Source: Aliishimia ponticola
GTDB lineage: Bacteria > Pseudomonadota > Alphaproteobacteria > Rhodobacterales > Rhodobacteraceae
DNA length: 64,000 nt
Assembly: GCF_004803475.1 (NCBI RefSeq)
Contig: NZ_SRKY01000001.1
Coordinates: 992,001-1,056,000, forward strand
Direction of reading: 5' to 3'
The notes beneath the pieces are model-generated. The model made no database searches. It was not told the DNA's origin and saw only the letters and a program-made list of their open reading frames with translations. The translations under genes and the position numbers were made by a program. Position 1 is the stretch's first letter. Each line of letters begins with the position of its first letter. Positions 1 through 9,381 of this stretch are shown piece after piece.

Positions 1-426
1 GCGCTGACACAGCTTTCGGATGCGGGCGCGGATACCTCCGGGTGGGTCGCGTTGGGCAAACTCGAAGAAGGCGACATCGTTTCTGGCCTCAATATCGAGA
101 CCGAAGACTATGGCCTTGGCCTCGACGCGACACTCACCGATCTGTTCTATGACGGCGGAGAGTTGAAGGGCTTTGACATGGCGCTTGATGCTGTGGCCGG
201 ATACGAACTGACCGCCGTGCTGATCAAAGCGGGCACAAAGCACATCATCTACTACGCCAACATGTTCGATGACATGCGGACGACGCTGCTGGACGACAAG
301 GCCGTGAGCCACGTGTCCTATTTCGGGACGGTGTCGATGTCAGCCGTTCCGCTGCCAGGCTCACTGCCACTTCTGGCGGGTGGTGTCATTCTGGGCGGTG
401 CGGTGCTGCGGCGACGCAAAGGCTGA
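1..426 (+). CDS. VPLPA-CTERM sorting-domain protein, 5' end outside window
   Basis: The reading frame is open from base 1, so the N-terminus and any signal peptide lie upstream; 141 residues are visible. The C-terminus has the tripartite sorting tail: a VPLPG motif, a hydrophobic helix (about 17 residues) and the basic cluster RRRKG. In the VPLPA-CTERM family this tail directs the exported protein to a dedicated exosortase (XrtD type) for envelope anchoring or release. The body has no recognised domain. A second protein with the same tail lies at 1372-2283. A strong terminator follows 27 bases after the stop. The tail is clear; the function of the body is unknown. Confidence 0.85.
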   Translation, partial: ALTQLSDAGADTSGWVALGKLEEGDIVSGLNIETEDYGLGLDATLTDLFYDGGELKGFDMALDAVAGYELTAVLIKAGTKHIIYYANMFDDMRTTLLDDKAVSHVSYFGTVSMSAVPLPGSLPLLAGGVILGGAVLRRRKG

Positions 427-453
427 CACCTTTTGTCAAACCGATTTGGATGA

Positions 454-478
454 GGGGCGCCGTTTCGGTGCCCCTTTT
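454..478 (+). terminator. Rho-independent terminator
   Basis: The arms GGGGCGCCG (454-462) and CGGTGCCCC (466-474) form a 9-bp stem with one G-T wobble and a TTT loop, followed at once by TTTT. It ends the VPLPA-CTERM gene. Confidence 0.85.
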
Positions 479-661
479 CGCATTTCCGGCCCAAATACAC
501 GGCGCAGGCTGCACAGCGCCGAGATGGGCCGAAACCACACTATTTATCCGCGCGCGAGTCACCAGATTTGCTTTCGTTCCACAGAAATTTCAAAATCTTT
601 GTGAAGACATTTATTGTCACATAAGATCAGCACCTTACACGAATCTTGCACCCCACTCACG

Positions 662-689
662 TTGACGATTTGGGCGTCTCGAATAGCTT
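662..689 (+). promoter_or_regulatory. Candidate sigma70-type promoter
   Basis: A -35-like TTGACG (662-667) and a -10-like TAGCTT (684-689) are separated by 16 bases, about 70 bases before the ATG at 760. The -35 match is good and the -10 match only moderate. Confidence 0.45.
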
Positions 690-759
690 TTTTGTCATCA
701 CCAACGGCGCGGTGATCCTCTGATTGCCAACAGCGCCACAATGGAAAGGACTAAACGCT

Positions 760-1209
760 ATGAAACGCATTCTGACACTGACAACCGCTGCTGCTGCTCT
801 TGTTGCAACGACCGCTTTCGCGGACGCACCGTTCAAAGGTTCGGACAACAAAGCCTACCCCACGCTGGAAACTGAACAAGCTGCCAACCATGCAGCCAAA
901 GGCGTTCGCTACAACAAGGACACCATGTCGGACATCTCTTACGGTTCGGGCATCTACACCACCGAAGGCACCGTGATCGGTTCCATCGAAAGCTGGGAGC
1001 GTGATGGCGCAGGCAGCGAAATGACTGTCGCCCTGAACGAAGAAGCAGGCATCCCCGCCGACACGCTGGTGCTGTCCATCGCACCGGAAGCCGTGATGAA
1101 AAGCGATAATGTCGTGATGCTGGACACCACGCTGGCCGAGCTGAAGCTGAAGGCTGAAGCCAACACCATCGGCGAGAAGAAAGAACGCATCGAGATCGAC
1201 ATCAACTGA
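760..1209 (+). CDS. Exported small protein, PRC-barrel-like
   Basis: The product has 149 residues. The ATG at 760 is preferred because GGAAAGGA lies at 743-750 and the protein then begins with a clean signal peptide (MKRI, an Ala/Leu-rich core, cleavage after AFA). The mature part contains a YGSGIYTTEGTVIGSIE stretch followed by alternating beta-like segments, which resembles PRC-barrel domains found in secreted proteins of Rhodobacterales. It is therefore expected in the periplasm. No catalytic motif is visible. It stands alone, with its own promoter and a GC-rich hairpin after the stop. The PRC-barrel assignment is tentative. Confidence 0.7.
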   Translation: MKRILTLTTAAAALVATTAFADAPFKGSDNKAYPTLETEQAANHAAKGVRYNKDTMSDISYGSGIYTTEGTVIGSIESWERDGAGSEMTVALNEEAGIPADTLVLSIAPEAVMKSDNVVMLDTTLAELKLKAEANTIGEKKERIEIDIN

Positions 1210-1226
1210 TCGATCTGACGTTCGGC

Positions 1227-1247
1227 CCCCGGCGCACGACGCCGGGG
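1227..1247 (+). terminator. GC-rich inverted repeat, possible terminator
   Basis: CCCCGGCG (1227-1234) and CGCCGGGG (1240-1247) form a perfect 8-bp stem with a 5-base loop, 17 bases after the stop at 1209. No T-run follows, so it may stabilise a 3' end rather than terminate by itself. Confidence 0.5.
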
Positions 1248-1316
1248 CGCCCTACTGCCTATAAATCGGGTCGTGCGTTTCCCTCGTCGCGCGGCTCGAT
1301 TTTTCGTTCTGGCCAA

Positions 1317-1347
1317 CGAAAAAAGGCGCCCCGTCAGGAGCGCCCTT
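1317..1347 (-). terminator. Rho-independent terminator of the 1372-2283 gene
   Basis: Read on the minus strand, AAGGGCGC and GCGCCTTT form a hairpin with wobble pairing followed by a T-run (complement of the A-run ending at about 1324). It lies 24 bases after the stop of the VPLPA-CTERM gene. Confidence 0.7.
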
Positions 1348-1371
1348 CTCACTGCATATATATAGTGTCGC

Positions 1372-2283
1372 TTACGCGGCTTTGCGGCGGCGCATGACGC
1401 CCAGACCGCCCAGACCTGCCAGCAGCATCCAGCTTGCAGCCGGAAGCGGCACGGCGGATACCGGCGGCGTAACAACGGCCGGACCCTGAACGATCAGACC
1501 GTTTGCAGCCAGACCGCTGGGATCGCCAAAGAACGCACCGACAGTTTGTTCGCCTTCGAAGTTCGTTGCTTGGCTTTCGGAGTAAAGGATCGTTTCCAAT
1601 TCGATCGTTTCGCCATCCGCGAAATTGCCAAGGAACAGCGTCTCTGTCAGATCGTCGATCGTGACCAACTGACCCGTCACAACGCCGGGGTCAAACGGGT
1701 CGACGACGTCTTCGACCGAATAGGTGAAGTTCTCGACATTCGCGACGGTGAAGCCATCATCGACGCCGCCGAAGAGTTCGATATTCGCGCTGTAGATCGA
1801 CGTGCCGTTCAGCAGTACCTCGTAAGAAATCTTGTTCCCCGCGGCATCGCTGTCTGCATCATCAATCCCGTCGAACGGGTTCGAATAGTCCCGGTACGCG
1901 CTGTAGCCATAGTTTTCCTGCACTTGCAGCGACAGATCGAACAGGCTGAAGGTAAAGCTATAGCCCTGCAACGCACCGGCTGTGTTCGTCGCGGATTGTT
2001 CCAGCACAGCGGTCGCGGACACGACTGAACGACCACCCGCGAACGGGGTTTCTACCGACGTGCTAACCGAGGAGGAGCCATCGACCCCTTGGAACGCGGT
2101 AGCTTCAAATCCAAGGACTTCGGAATCCGCGCCAAAATTAAGGTCTGTGACCGTTACCTCACCGCCAAAAGGCGTGTCGACGGTGGTTTCGGCCAAGGTA
2201 ACTGTAGCGGCTTGAGCCGCGCCAACCGTTGCAAATGTGGCAACAATACACGCTGCCAAAGTATTATTATGCGTGATTTTCAC
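1372..2283 (-). CDS. Secreted VPLPA-CTERM sorting-domain protein
   Basis: The product has 303 residues. The start is a GTG at 2283, with AGGGA about 7 bases upstream. An N-terminal signal peptide ends near residue 25 (GAAQA). The body is acidic, beta-rich and low in Lys and Cys, as in secreted adhesin-like or matrix proteins. The C-terminus has VPLPA, a hydrophobic helix and MRRRKAA, the VPLPA-CTERM sorting signal. Family knowledge says such proteins are exported by Sec and processed by exosortase. It has no recognised domain in the body and shares only the tail with the gene at 1-426. It is transcribed towards its own terminator and divergently from purL. Confidence 0.85.
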   Translation of the reverse strand: MKITHNNTLAACIVATFATVGAAQAATVTLAETTVDTPFGGEVTVTDLNFGADSEVLGFEATAFQGVDGSSSVSTSVETPFAGGRSVVSATAVLEQSATNTAGALQGYSFTFSLFDLSLQVQENYGYSAYRDYSNPFDGIDDADSDAAGNKISYEVLLNGTSIYSANIELFGGVDDGFTVANVENFTYSVEDVVDPFDPGVVTGQLVTIDDLTETLFLGNFADGETIELETILYSESQATNFEGEQTVGAFFGDPSGLAANGLIVQGPAVVTPPVSAVPLPAASWMLLAGLGGLGVMRRRKAA

Positions 2284-2521
2284 GTTTATCCCTATCTTTC
2301 AGTAATTTATTAGTGGGAACCCCCAGTGCAATAGACTGGTTAATGCTTGAATTATCAACGGAAATTTGACCCGTTTCGCAAGTTTTTCCCCTTGCAATTG
2401 TGCAGGTGTCAAATTCCCAAGCAGCCACCTGCCCGCGCCCTTGGCCGGTGCCCTCTTTATTACCGCGCCGCCCGGCTGTATGAGGGCGTGAAAATCTGCC
2501 ATTCGGGGGAAATCGAGGCAC

Positions 2522-4681
2522 ATGACCGAGCCAGCCATCACCAAGGATCTTATCGAAGCTCACGGCATCAAACCGGACGAGTATGACCGCATCCTTGAGA
2601 TCATCGGGCGCGAGCCAACATTTACCGAGCTGGGCATTTTCTCGGCCATGTGGAACGAGCATTGTTCCTACAAATCGTCCAAGCTGCATCTGCGCAAGCT
2701 GCCGACCAAGGGCCCGCAAGTCATCTGCGGGCCGGGGGAAAACGCGGGCGTCGTAGATATTGGTGATGGGCAGGCCGTGGTCTTCAAGATGGAAAGCCAC
2801 AACCACCCGTCCTATATCGAACCCTATCAGGGCGCGGCGACCGGCGTGGGCGGCATCCTGCGCGACGTGTTCACCATGGGCGCGCGGCCGATTGCCTCTA
2901 TGAACGCGCTGAGCTTTGGCGAGCCTGCGCATCACAAGACGCGCCAGTTGGTCAATGGCGTCGTCGAAGGCATCGGTGGCTATGGCAACTGCTTTGGCGT
3001 GCCTTGTGTCGGCGGCGAAGTCCGGTTCGACCCCGCTTATAATGGCAACTGCCTAGTGAATGCCTTTGCCGCGGGCCTCGCGGATGCGGACAAGATTTTC
3101 TATTCAGCCGCGTCCGGCGTCGGAATGCCGGTCGTTTATCTGGGTGCAAAAACCGGGCGCGACGGCGTTGGCGGTGCAACCATGGCCAGCGCCGAATTCG
3201 ATGACACGATTGAAGAAAAGCGCCCCACGGTGCAGGTGGGCGACCCGTTCACCGAAAAGCGCCTGATGGAAGCGACGCTGGAACTGATGCAGACCGGCGC
3301 GGTGATCTCGATCCAGGATATGGGCGCGGCGGGCCTGACCTGTTCGGCCGTGGAAATGGGCGACAAGGGCGGTCTTGGGGTGAAGCTGCATCTCGAAAAC
3401 GTGCCGCAGCGCGAAGAGAACATGACCGCCTATGAAATGATGCTTTCCGAAAGCCAGGAGCGGATGCTGATGGTGCTCAAGCCCGAGCTTGAAGCCGAAG
3501 CCCGCGCGGTCTTTGTGAAATGGGATCTGGATTTCGCCATCGTGGGTGAAACAATCCCCGAAGATCGTTTCCTGATCCTGCACAATGGCGATGTGAAAGC
3601 CGATCTGCCCCTGTCCAAGCTGTCCTCCGAAGCACCGGAATATGACCGCCCCTGGGAACCGACCCCCGAGGCGACCCCGCTGGAGGACGTACCGCAAATC
3701 GATCCGATCGACGGGCTCAAAGCGCTGATCTCCTCGCCCAACTATGCGGGCAAGCAGTGGGTGTATGAACAGTACGACACGATGGTCATGGCCGACAGCG
3801 CCCGCACGCCGGGCCTTGGTGCCGGGATCGTGCGTGTGCATGGCACCGACAAGTTGCTGTCCTTCACCTCTGACGTGACGCCGCGCTATGTGAAGGCGAA
3901 CCCGGTCGAAGGCGGCAAGCAGGCGGTGGCCGAAGCCTATCGCAACCTGTGCGCGACCGGGGCCAAGCCGCTGGCGACGACCGACAACCTGAATTTCGGC
4001 AACCCCGAAAAACCCGCGATCATGGGCCAGTTCGTTGGTGCGCTCGACGGGATCGGGCAGGCCTGTCTGGTGCTCGACATGCCCATCGTTTCGGGCAACG
4101 TGTCTCTGTACAACGAAACCGACGGTCAGGCGATCCTGCCCACACCTACGATTGGCGCGGTCGGCTTGATCGACCACCCCGACCACGTGATCGGCAACGA
4201 GGTGCGCGAAGGCCATGTGGCCATCGTCATCGGCGAAACCGAAGGGCATCTGGGCCAATCGGCGCTTCTGGCAGAGGTGTTCAACCGCGTCGAAGGCGAC
4301 GCCCCTGCCGTGGATCTGGAAGCAGAGAAGGCCCATGGCGAATTCATCCGCGCTAACCGTGACCTCATCACCGCCTGCACCGACCTCTCCGACGGTGGCC
4401 TCGCCCTCGCCGCGTTCGAAATGGCGGAGGCCGCGGGCGTCGGGGTGCAACTGGACGACGACAGCACGCCGTTCCTGTTCGGCGAGGATCAGGCGCGCTA
4501 CCTCGTGGCGTGCAACTTCGACAAGGCCGAGGCGTTGATGGTCGCCGCAGGCAGTGCCGGGATTCCCATCGTCACCGTCGGCAAGTTCACAGGCACCACA
4601 ATGCGCATGGGCGCGTCCGAGGCCGAACTGGACGAGCTGAGCGCAATCTACCGCAACAGCTTCGCCGCGGCTGTGGCCTAA
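2522..4681 (+). CDS. purL: Phosphoribosylformylglycinamidine synthase subunit PurL
   Basis: The enzyme is cytoplasmic: it uses ATP to convert FGAR to FGAM in purine synthesis, with ammonia supplied by the PurQ and PurS partners. The 719-residue length is that of the small-type PurL, which lacks the fused glutaminase of enterobacterial PurL. Visible signatures are [12 protein letters not shown] near residue 42, [18 protein letters not shown] near residue 97 and a second AIRS-like half after about residue 400 ([27 protein letters not shown]). PurS and PurQ are not in this window. A GC-rich inverted repeat follows the stop. Confidence 0.97.
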   Translation: MTEPAITKDLIEAHGIKPDEYDRILEIIGREPTFTELGIFSAMWNEHCSYKSSKLHLRKLPTKGPQVICGPGENAGVVDIGDGQAVVFKMESHNHPSYIEPYQGAATGVGGILRDVFTMGARPIASMNALSFGEPAHHKTRQLVNGVVEGIGGYGNCFGVPCVGGEVRFDPAYNGNCLVNAFAAGLADADKIFYSAASGVGMPVVYLGAKTGRDGVGGATMASAEFDDTIEEKRPTVQVGDPFTEKRLMEATLELMQTGAVISIQDMGAAGLTCSAVEMGDKGGLGVKLHLENVPQREENMTAYEMMLSESQERMLMVLKPELEAEARAVFVKWDLDFAIVGETIPEDRFLILHNGDVKADLPLSKLSSEAPEYDRPWEPTPEATPLEDVPQIDPIDGLKALISSPNYAGKQWVYEQYDTMVMADSARTPGLGAGIVRVHGTDKLLSFTSDVTPRYVKANPVEGGKQAVAEAYRNLCATGAKPLATTDNLNFGNPEKPAIMGQFVGALDGIGQACLVLDMPIVSGNVSLYNETDGQAILPTPTIGAVGLIDHPDHVIGNEVREGHVAIVIGETEGHLGQSALLAEVFNRVEGDAPAVDLEAEKAHGEFIRANRDLITACTDLSDGGLALAAFEMAEAAGVGVQLDDDSTPFLFGEDQARYLVACNFDKAEALMVAAGSAGIPIVTVGKFTGTTMRMGASEAELDELSAIYRNSFAAAVA

Positions 4682-4707
4682 GCGCCCCCTGTGCTGGACC
4701 GGGGCGC
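4682..4707 (+). terminator. Inverted repeat after purL
   Basis: GCGCCCC (4682-4688) and GGGGCGC (4701-4707) form a 7-bp stem directly after the purL stop. There is no T-run, so termination is uncertain. The rest of the 299-base gap to 4980 shows no other gene; a ribosome binding site (AAGGAAG, 4970-4976) precedes the next ORF. Confidence 0.45.
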
Positions 4708-4980
4708 ATGAGCATCCCGGCCCACGCTGCGCCAACTTTGGACCAGGCCGGAACGATGCCTTCAGTCACCCGGCCGCACTGATCCGGGGGCGAGGCCCAC
4801 GCGTTGTGCAACCGGCAATAGCCCGACCCCGTCCACCTGCTCGACTTGACTTAGGATTTGAGGCCGCGACTGCTTTATTAAGTTCGCTGCCCCAGCACTG
4901 ACGAAAAGACATAGATGTCTTGAGGGAATAGCATCACATTATCAGGTATCCAATTTCGGGAGCCCAACAAAGGAAGTCTT

Positions 4981-5883
4981 ATGTTCGACACCCCTTTGAA
5001 TCATTTCAAGTCAGTTTTCGCGCACCACCTATTTGTCGTACCGTCGGACCGGAATTATTTCCTAGCAAGATTCGCGAAGACCTACGGCATGAACGAAGAG
5101 TTCTGGTGGCAAGCGCTCCAAACCATTGAAAAGCTATTAAAAGCTGGGCTTATCCTCAATGGAGTTTCGGTAAAATCCGCTAACGGTCACGACGTTGAGA
5201 GTCTTTGGATAAAACACAAGGAGCACTTCGGAGACTTAGCTGTAACGAAGCTGACGAAACCGGACAACCTTCCTGAAAATTGTTGGCCTAACGCCTCTGT
5301 GGATGAGTTTCTTGCTCGTCTTTATCGCATGGGGCAGCCAGACAGCCGTTACGGCCTGTTAGGTTATTCCAACCTTAAGTTTGACCTTTTTGTATTTGAT
5401 CGTCTTGCCTTTGAGCTTCGGCGTCGGACGATTGGATTGGACTGGATCGTCGGCGAAGATTTTCCAAATGAAGGTTTAAAAGAACTTTATGGTCAGCCTT
5501 ACCGCAGCGTCATCTCCGATTTTCCAGAACGCGAAATTCGAAAGATGAAAACGCCAACAGGGTCTTTCAGCGTGATTGGCTCTGAATTGGAGGATGTGGT
5601 ATTTTCCTGGAACTATTCTTTCCGGCGAAGCGATGGTGACTTGGAACGCCCGACGCCTCCAAAAGTCGCAAGTACTATCCCTGGCTTCGGCAATTCCCAC
5701 CTGAACCTCTTGTGGGAGAAAATATCCAACGGACATGTAACGGACGATGCTCGCGAACGCATTGAGTGGCTTCTGGAAAATGTCAAAATTGGTCGAGACG
5801 CCGAAAAAGCATTAAGAAGCAAACTGAATGGAACAGCGCGAAACAGCGGCACCGGGGCGGCGCCTCCTCAAGCGGGGCGTTGA
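4981..5883 (+). CDS. Hypothetical protein, probable horizontally acquired orphan
   Basis: The product has 300 residues and I do not recognise the family. AAGGAAG lies 4 bases before the ATG. The protein is soluble, rich in aromatic residues and charged pairs, without signal peptide, membrane segment or clear nucleotide-binding motif. The N-terminal 60 residues look helical (a WWQALQTIEKLLKAG stretch). The third-codon-position GC is visibly lower than in purL or the VWA gene, and rare codons (TTA, ATA, AAA, CTT) are common, which suggests transfer. Its stop is 6 bases from the end of the convergent VWA gene, and the last 20 residues return to the high-GC style of the neighbour. Confidence 0.7.
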   Translation: MFDTPLNHFKSVFAHHLFVVPSDRNYFLARFAKTYGMNEEFWWQALQTIEKLLKAGLILNGVSVKSANGHDVESLWIKHKEHFGDLAVTKLTKPDNLPENCWPNASVDEFLARLYRMGQPDSRYGLLGYSNLKFDLFVFDRLAFELRRRTIGLDWIVGEDFPNEGLKELYGQPYRSVISDFPEREIRKMKTPTGSFSVIGSELEDVVFSWNYSFRRSDGDLERPTPPKVASTIPGFGNSHLNLLWEKISNGHVTDDARERIEWLLENVKIGRDAEKALRSKLNGTARNSGTGAAPPQAGR

Positions 5884-5889
5884 CGCCTC

Positions 5890-7143
5890 TTACAGCATCG
5901 CCATCAGGCGCGCCTTCTCTCCCTGATCGTCCTTCTTGGAAATCACCTCTGCCAGAGCCTCCAGTGAGGCGACGGAGTGCCCGGCCCGGAAGCTGTCCAC
6001 ATGGGGCAGCATCGCCGCGATGCCGGTGGCCTTGGGGGCGAACCCTTCCCAGCGCAGCAGCGGGTTCAGCCAGATCAGGCGTTTCGACGACAGGTGCAGC
6101 CGCTGCATCTGCTTGGAGAGCGCATCCGGTGCGCCCCGGTCCAGCCCGTCGGTAATCAGAAGCACCACCGCCCCCTGCCCCAGCACGCGGCGCGACCAAT
6201 CGCGGTTGAAGTCCTCAAGGCAGTCCCCAATCCGGGTGCCGCCTTCCCAATCCTGCGCCTCCGCCCCTGCGGCCTGCAAGGCGGCGTCAACATCCCGCGT
6301 TTGCAGGTGGCGGGTGATATTGGTCAGCCGCGTGCCGAAGGTGAAGGCGTGGACCTTGGCCCAGCCCTGCCCCTTGGCATTCGACACCGCGTGCAGAAAA
6401 TGCAGCACCACGCGGGAATATTGGCTCATGGAGCCGGAGATATCGCAGATGCAGACAAGGTTGGGCCAGCGGATGCGCGGCTGTTTGAGGGCGATGCTGT
6501 GCAGCTCGCCGCCGCGCCGCATCGCTTGGCGCAGCGTCCGCCCCGTATCGATCCGCCGCCCTAGGTGGCTGGCCTTGCTGCGGCGCGATTTGATCGGGTC
6601 CACCGGCAGCGTGAGGCGCGAGAGCATGCGTTTGGCGGCGGCCATCTCTGCCACAGACATCTGTTCGAAATCCAGCGTCTTGAGCTTTTCTTCCTGACTG
6701 ATGGTGAGCGAGGCATCGAGCTCGATCTCGGTCCCTTCTGTTTCTGGTTCCTCGAACGTGTCCGGTGCGTCGCCCAGCCCGTCAAGCAGCGCCTCTGCCG
6801 CGCGTTTCTCCGCCGCCTGGGCCGCGCGCTCTTCGGCGACCCCGCGCACGGCGGGCAGCATCATCGACATCATATGTTCGAGATAGCGCGGATCGCGCCA
6901 GTAGAGCCGGAAGACCTGCGCGAAGACGCGGCGCTGTTCGGGTTTGGCGACAAAGCAGGATTGCAGCGCGAAGAAGAAATCCATCTTGTCGGTGAAGCCC
7001 GCCGCCTCTACCGCGCGCACGGCGTCGATCACGCGCCCCGGCCCGATGGGCAGTCCTGCGCGCCGCAACGCCCGTGCAAAATGGGTGATGTTTCCCGCCA
7101 GTTTCGGCGCGTCAGGTATTTCCAGCGGAAGATATTCAGGCAC
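5890..7143 (-). CDS. VWA domain protein, CoxE-like
   Basis: The product has 417 residues. The start is GTG at 7143. The C-terminal half carries a von Willebrand A fold with the metal-site motif DISGSMS near residue 235, then a conserved GGTRIG segment and LLITDGLDRG, as in the CoxE family. The N-terminal part is helical and includes an acidic linker around residues 130-150. It follows the MoxR ATPase gene with a 57-base gap. MoxR/VWA pairs act as chaperone-like systems for metal cofactor insertion or complex assembly; the client here is unknown because no carbon monoxide dehydrogenase gene is next to it. Confidence 0.9.
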   Translation of the reverse strand: MPEYLPLEIPDAPKLAGNITHFARALRRAGLPIGPGRVIDAVRAVEAAGFTDKMDFFFALQSCFVAKPEQRRVFAQVFRLYWRDPRYLEHMMSMMLPAVRGVAEERAAQAAEKRAAEALLDGLGDAPDTFEEPETEGTEIELDASLTISQEEKLKTLDFEQMSVAEMAAAKRMLSRLTLPVDPIKSRRSKASHLGRRIDTGRTLRQAMRRGGELHSIALKQPRIRWPNLVCICDISGSMSQYSRVVLHFLHAVSNAKGQGWAKVHAFTFGTRLTNITRHLQTRDVDAALQAAGAEAQDWEGGTRIGDCLEDFNRDWSRRVLGQGAVVLLITDGLDRGAPDALSKQMQRLHLSSKRLIWLNPLLRWEGFAPKATGIAAMLPHVDSFRAGHSVASLEALAEVISKKDDQGEKARLMAML

Positions 7144-7150
7144 GGAATTT

Positions 7151-7198
7151 CCGGGGGCGCTGCCCCCGGACCCCCGGAGTATTTCGGGAACAATGAAG
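7151..7198. repeat. Intergenic repeat element, copy 1 with hairpin
   Basis: Bases 7176-7198 are identical (opposite orientation) to 15501-15523. Next to the shared 23 bases sits a perfect 8-bp hairpin, CCGGGGGC (7151-7158) and GCCCCCGG (7162-7169) with a 3-base loop. The element fills the gap between the VWA and MoxR genes. It resembles the dispersed GC-rich intergenic elements I recall from Rhodobacterales genomes. Confidence 0.65.
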
Positions 7199-7200
7199 GA

Positions 7201-8109
7201 TCATGCCGGTTCGAGCGCTGCCTGAGCTTCTTCCAGCAGGCGTTTGGCTTCTGAGCCTTGCAGCTTTTGGATATCGTCCTGGTATTTGAGGATGGCGCCC
7301 ACCGTATCGGCGATAACCTCGGGCGAGAGGTTGATCACATCGAGGGCGAGAAGGCATTTGGCCCAGTCGATGGTTTCGGCCACGCCGGGATTTTTGAACA
7401 GGTCCTCGGTGCGCAGGCGCTGGACGAAGGCGACGACCTCGCGGGAGAGGGTTTCGGCGGCCTCCGGGGCGCGGGCGTGCAGGATTTCCAGTTCGCGTTC
7501 GAAGCCCGGGTAGTCGACCCAGTGGTAGAGGCAGCGGCGTTTGAGCGCGTCATGGACTTCGCGGGTGCGGTTGGAGGTCAGGATGACGATGGGCGGCTCA
7601 GGCGCCTTGATCGTGCCGAGTTCCGGGATGGTGACCTGAAAGTCGGACAACGCTTCGAGCAGGAAGGCCTCAAAGGGTTCATCCGTGCGGTCGAGTTCAT
7701 CGATCAGCAGGACCGGTGCGCCTGCCGGGTCGGGCCGCATGGCTTGCAGGAGGGGGCGTTCGATCAGGTACTCATCAGAGAATAGTTCGGTTTGCAGCGC
7801 CGAGCGGGAGGCGTCACCGGCGGCTTCTGCGGTGCGGATGGCCACCATTTGTGCGGGGAAGTTCCATTCGTAGACAGCAGAGGATGCGTCGAGCCCTTCG
7901 TAGCATTGCAGGCGGATCAGGCGGCGGCCAAGCGCGGCGGAGATGGCTTTCGCGATCTCGGTTTTGCCGACGCCGGCTTCGCCCTCCAGAAACAGGGGGC
8001 GTCCCAGTTTGAGAGAGAGAAACACCACTGTCGCAAGATCGCGTCCGCAAACATAGCCTTCGCCCTCAAGCTGGCTTTGCACCGCGTCGATACTGTCAAA
8101 TCCGGTCAT
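7201..8109 (-). CDS. MoxR-family AAA ATPase, CoxD-like
   Basis: The product has 302 residues. The start at 8109 is chosen over the in-frame site at 8139 because GGAGGAG lies just upstream of it. Walker A is GEAGVGKTE near residue 45, Walker B is LLIDELDR and sensor 1 is ILTSNRTRE. The protein is a cytoplasmic ATPase of the AAA class. It precedes the CoxE-like VWA gene in the same direction, the usual MoxR/VWA pairing, and probably drives remodelling of a client complex together with it. The pair is close to the CoxD/CoxE type from carboxydotrophs, but such pairs are widespread without CO metabolism. Confidence 0.93.
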   Translation of the reverse strand: MTGFDSIDAVQSQLEGEGYVCGRDLATVVFLSLKLGRPLFLEGEAGVGKTEIAKAISAALGRRLIRLQCYEGLDASSAVYEWNFPAQMVAIRTAEAAGDASRSALQTELFSDEYLIERPLLQAMRPDPAGAPVLLIDELDRTDEPFEAFLLEALSDFQVTIPELGTIKAPEPPIVILTSNRTREVHDALKRRCLYHWVDYPGFERELEILHARAPEAAETLSREVVAFVQRLRTEDLFKNPGVAETIDWAKCLLALDVINLSPEVIADTVGAILKYQDDIQKLQGSEAKRLLEEAQAALEPA

Positions 8110-8340
8110 GTATGCTCCTCCTGCCTTGCCAACCTGCACCCTGCGCCCGCCCCGTCAAGCGCGCGTTGCCCAAAAGACGCGCGGCTTGCGACCAAAGTGG
8201 CAACGCAATTGACCCGCCCCACCCCCAATGGCACGATAAACGCAAAATAAAGACGCGCGTGGCACAAGACCTGCGTGCAAGACGGCGGCGAGCAAAAGGC
8301 GACATCGGATGAGGTCCAGAAGGGTCCGGGCGGCGGCGGG

Positions 8341-9381
8341 ATGAAAATCACCGCTGTCACATGCGTGAAGAACGAAGGGCCGTTCCTGTTGGAGTGGATT
8401 GCCTTCAATCGCCTGATCGGCGTCACCGATTTCCTGTTCTACTCCAATGATTGCACCGATGGGACGGACCGGCTGCTGGACGCGCTGGCCGAACGCGGGC
8501 TGGTTACGCATCTGCCCAACCCGGCAGAGGGCCGCAATTACCAGATGGAGGCGCTGAAAGATGCGCGGCAGCGTGATATCGTGGCCCATGCCGATTGGGT
8601 CTGGGTCGCGGATGTGGACGAATTCCTAAACATTCACACTGGCGACCATACGCTCCCTGCCCTGATCGCGGCCTGCGGCGATCCGCAGGCGATTTCGGTC
8701 ACATTCCAGTTCTTCGCCAACAATGATGTGGATGCGTTCGAAGACCGCCCGGTCATCGCGCAGTTCCAACATTCCCATAATCCGGACCTGTGGTGCGGGG
8801 AGAGCGCGATTGAGGTCAAGACCCTGACCCGCCATGACTTCCCCCTGCAGTATTTTGGCGCGCACCGGCCGTTCTTCAAAGGCAACCTGCCGCCCGGCAA
8901 ACGCCCGCGCTGGACCGATGGGTCGGGCCGCGACGTGCAGCACAGGTTCTTGGTGGCGGCCAATCCGCGCCGTATCCGCAAATTCCCCGCCCAGGGCGCG
9001 CGCGCCTTTGCCACGCTGAACCACTATGCGCTGCGTTCGCTGGACAGTTATCTGGTGAAGAATGACCGCGGCGACGTGAACCGGGAAAACCGGGCCTTCG
9101 ACGACACCTATTGGCGCGAACGCAATGACCCTGCCTGGCACGACCCGTCGATCCTGCGCTATCTTCCGGCGTTGGAAAAAGCACTGGCCGCGTTGAAATC
9201 CGATCCGGAGATCGCCGCGCTGCATCAGGAGGCGGTGGATTTGCATATTGCGCGCCGCGACGCGCTTTTGGCGCAGCCTGAGTATCAGCGCATGCAGATG
9301 CAGTTGCGCCGGGCCTCCAAGCTGCCGCCACAGGAAGAAGACATGATGATCGCGCTTGGCCTGATGGAGCCTGCGCAATGA
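8341..9381 (+). CDS. Family 2-type glycosyltransferase (PF13704-like)
   Basis: The product has 346 residues. The ATG at 8341 gives the typical N-terminus MKITAVTCVKNEGPFLLEW; an extension to 8275 would add only low-complexity residues. Motifs are CVKNE, FYSNDCTDGTDRLLD and the metal-binding DVDEF near residue 96, all typical of the Glyco_tranf_2_4 group. It should transfer a sugar from a nucleotide donor in the cytoplasm; the acceptor is not evident. It begins a four-gene cluster coupled by stop/start overlaps (9378, 10013, 12350) that also holds sulfotransferase-type genes, so a sulfated surface glycan is a reasonable guess. Confidence 0.88.
   Translation: MKITAVTCVKNEGPFLLEWIAFNRLIGVTDFLFYSNDCTDGTDRLLDALAERGLVTHLPNPAEGRNYQMEALKDARQRDIVAHADWVWVADVDEFLNIHTGDHTLPALIAACGDPQAISVTFQFFANNDVDAFEDRPVIAQFQHSHNPDLWCGESAIEVKTLTRHDFPLQYFGAHRPFFKGNLPPGKRPRWTDGSGRDVQHRFLVAANPRRIRKFPAQGARAFATLNHYALRSLDSYLVKNDRGDVNRENRAFDDTYWRERNDPAWHDPSILRYLPALEKALAALKSDPEIAALHQEAVDLHIARRDALLAQPEYQRMQMQLRRASKLPPQEEDMMIALGLMEPAQ

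Larger units (their letters stand above)
427..759. other. Intergenic gap with terminator and promoter
   Basis: No gene is seen here. It holds the terminator of the upstream gene (454-478), an AT-rich stretch around 580-640, and a sigma70-like promoter at 662-689 for the exported protein gene at 760. A longer ORF reading from a TTG at 724 adds only an N-terminal extension to that gene and is not favoured. Confidence 0.6.

Noticed and set aside
3104-4735. A 543-codon minus-strand frame antisense to purL.
   Set aside because: Shadow of purL; composition and lack of motifs argue against a gene.
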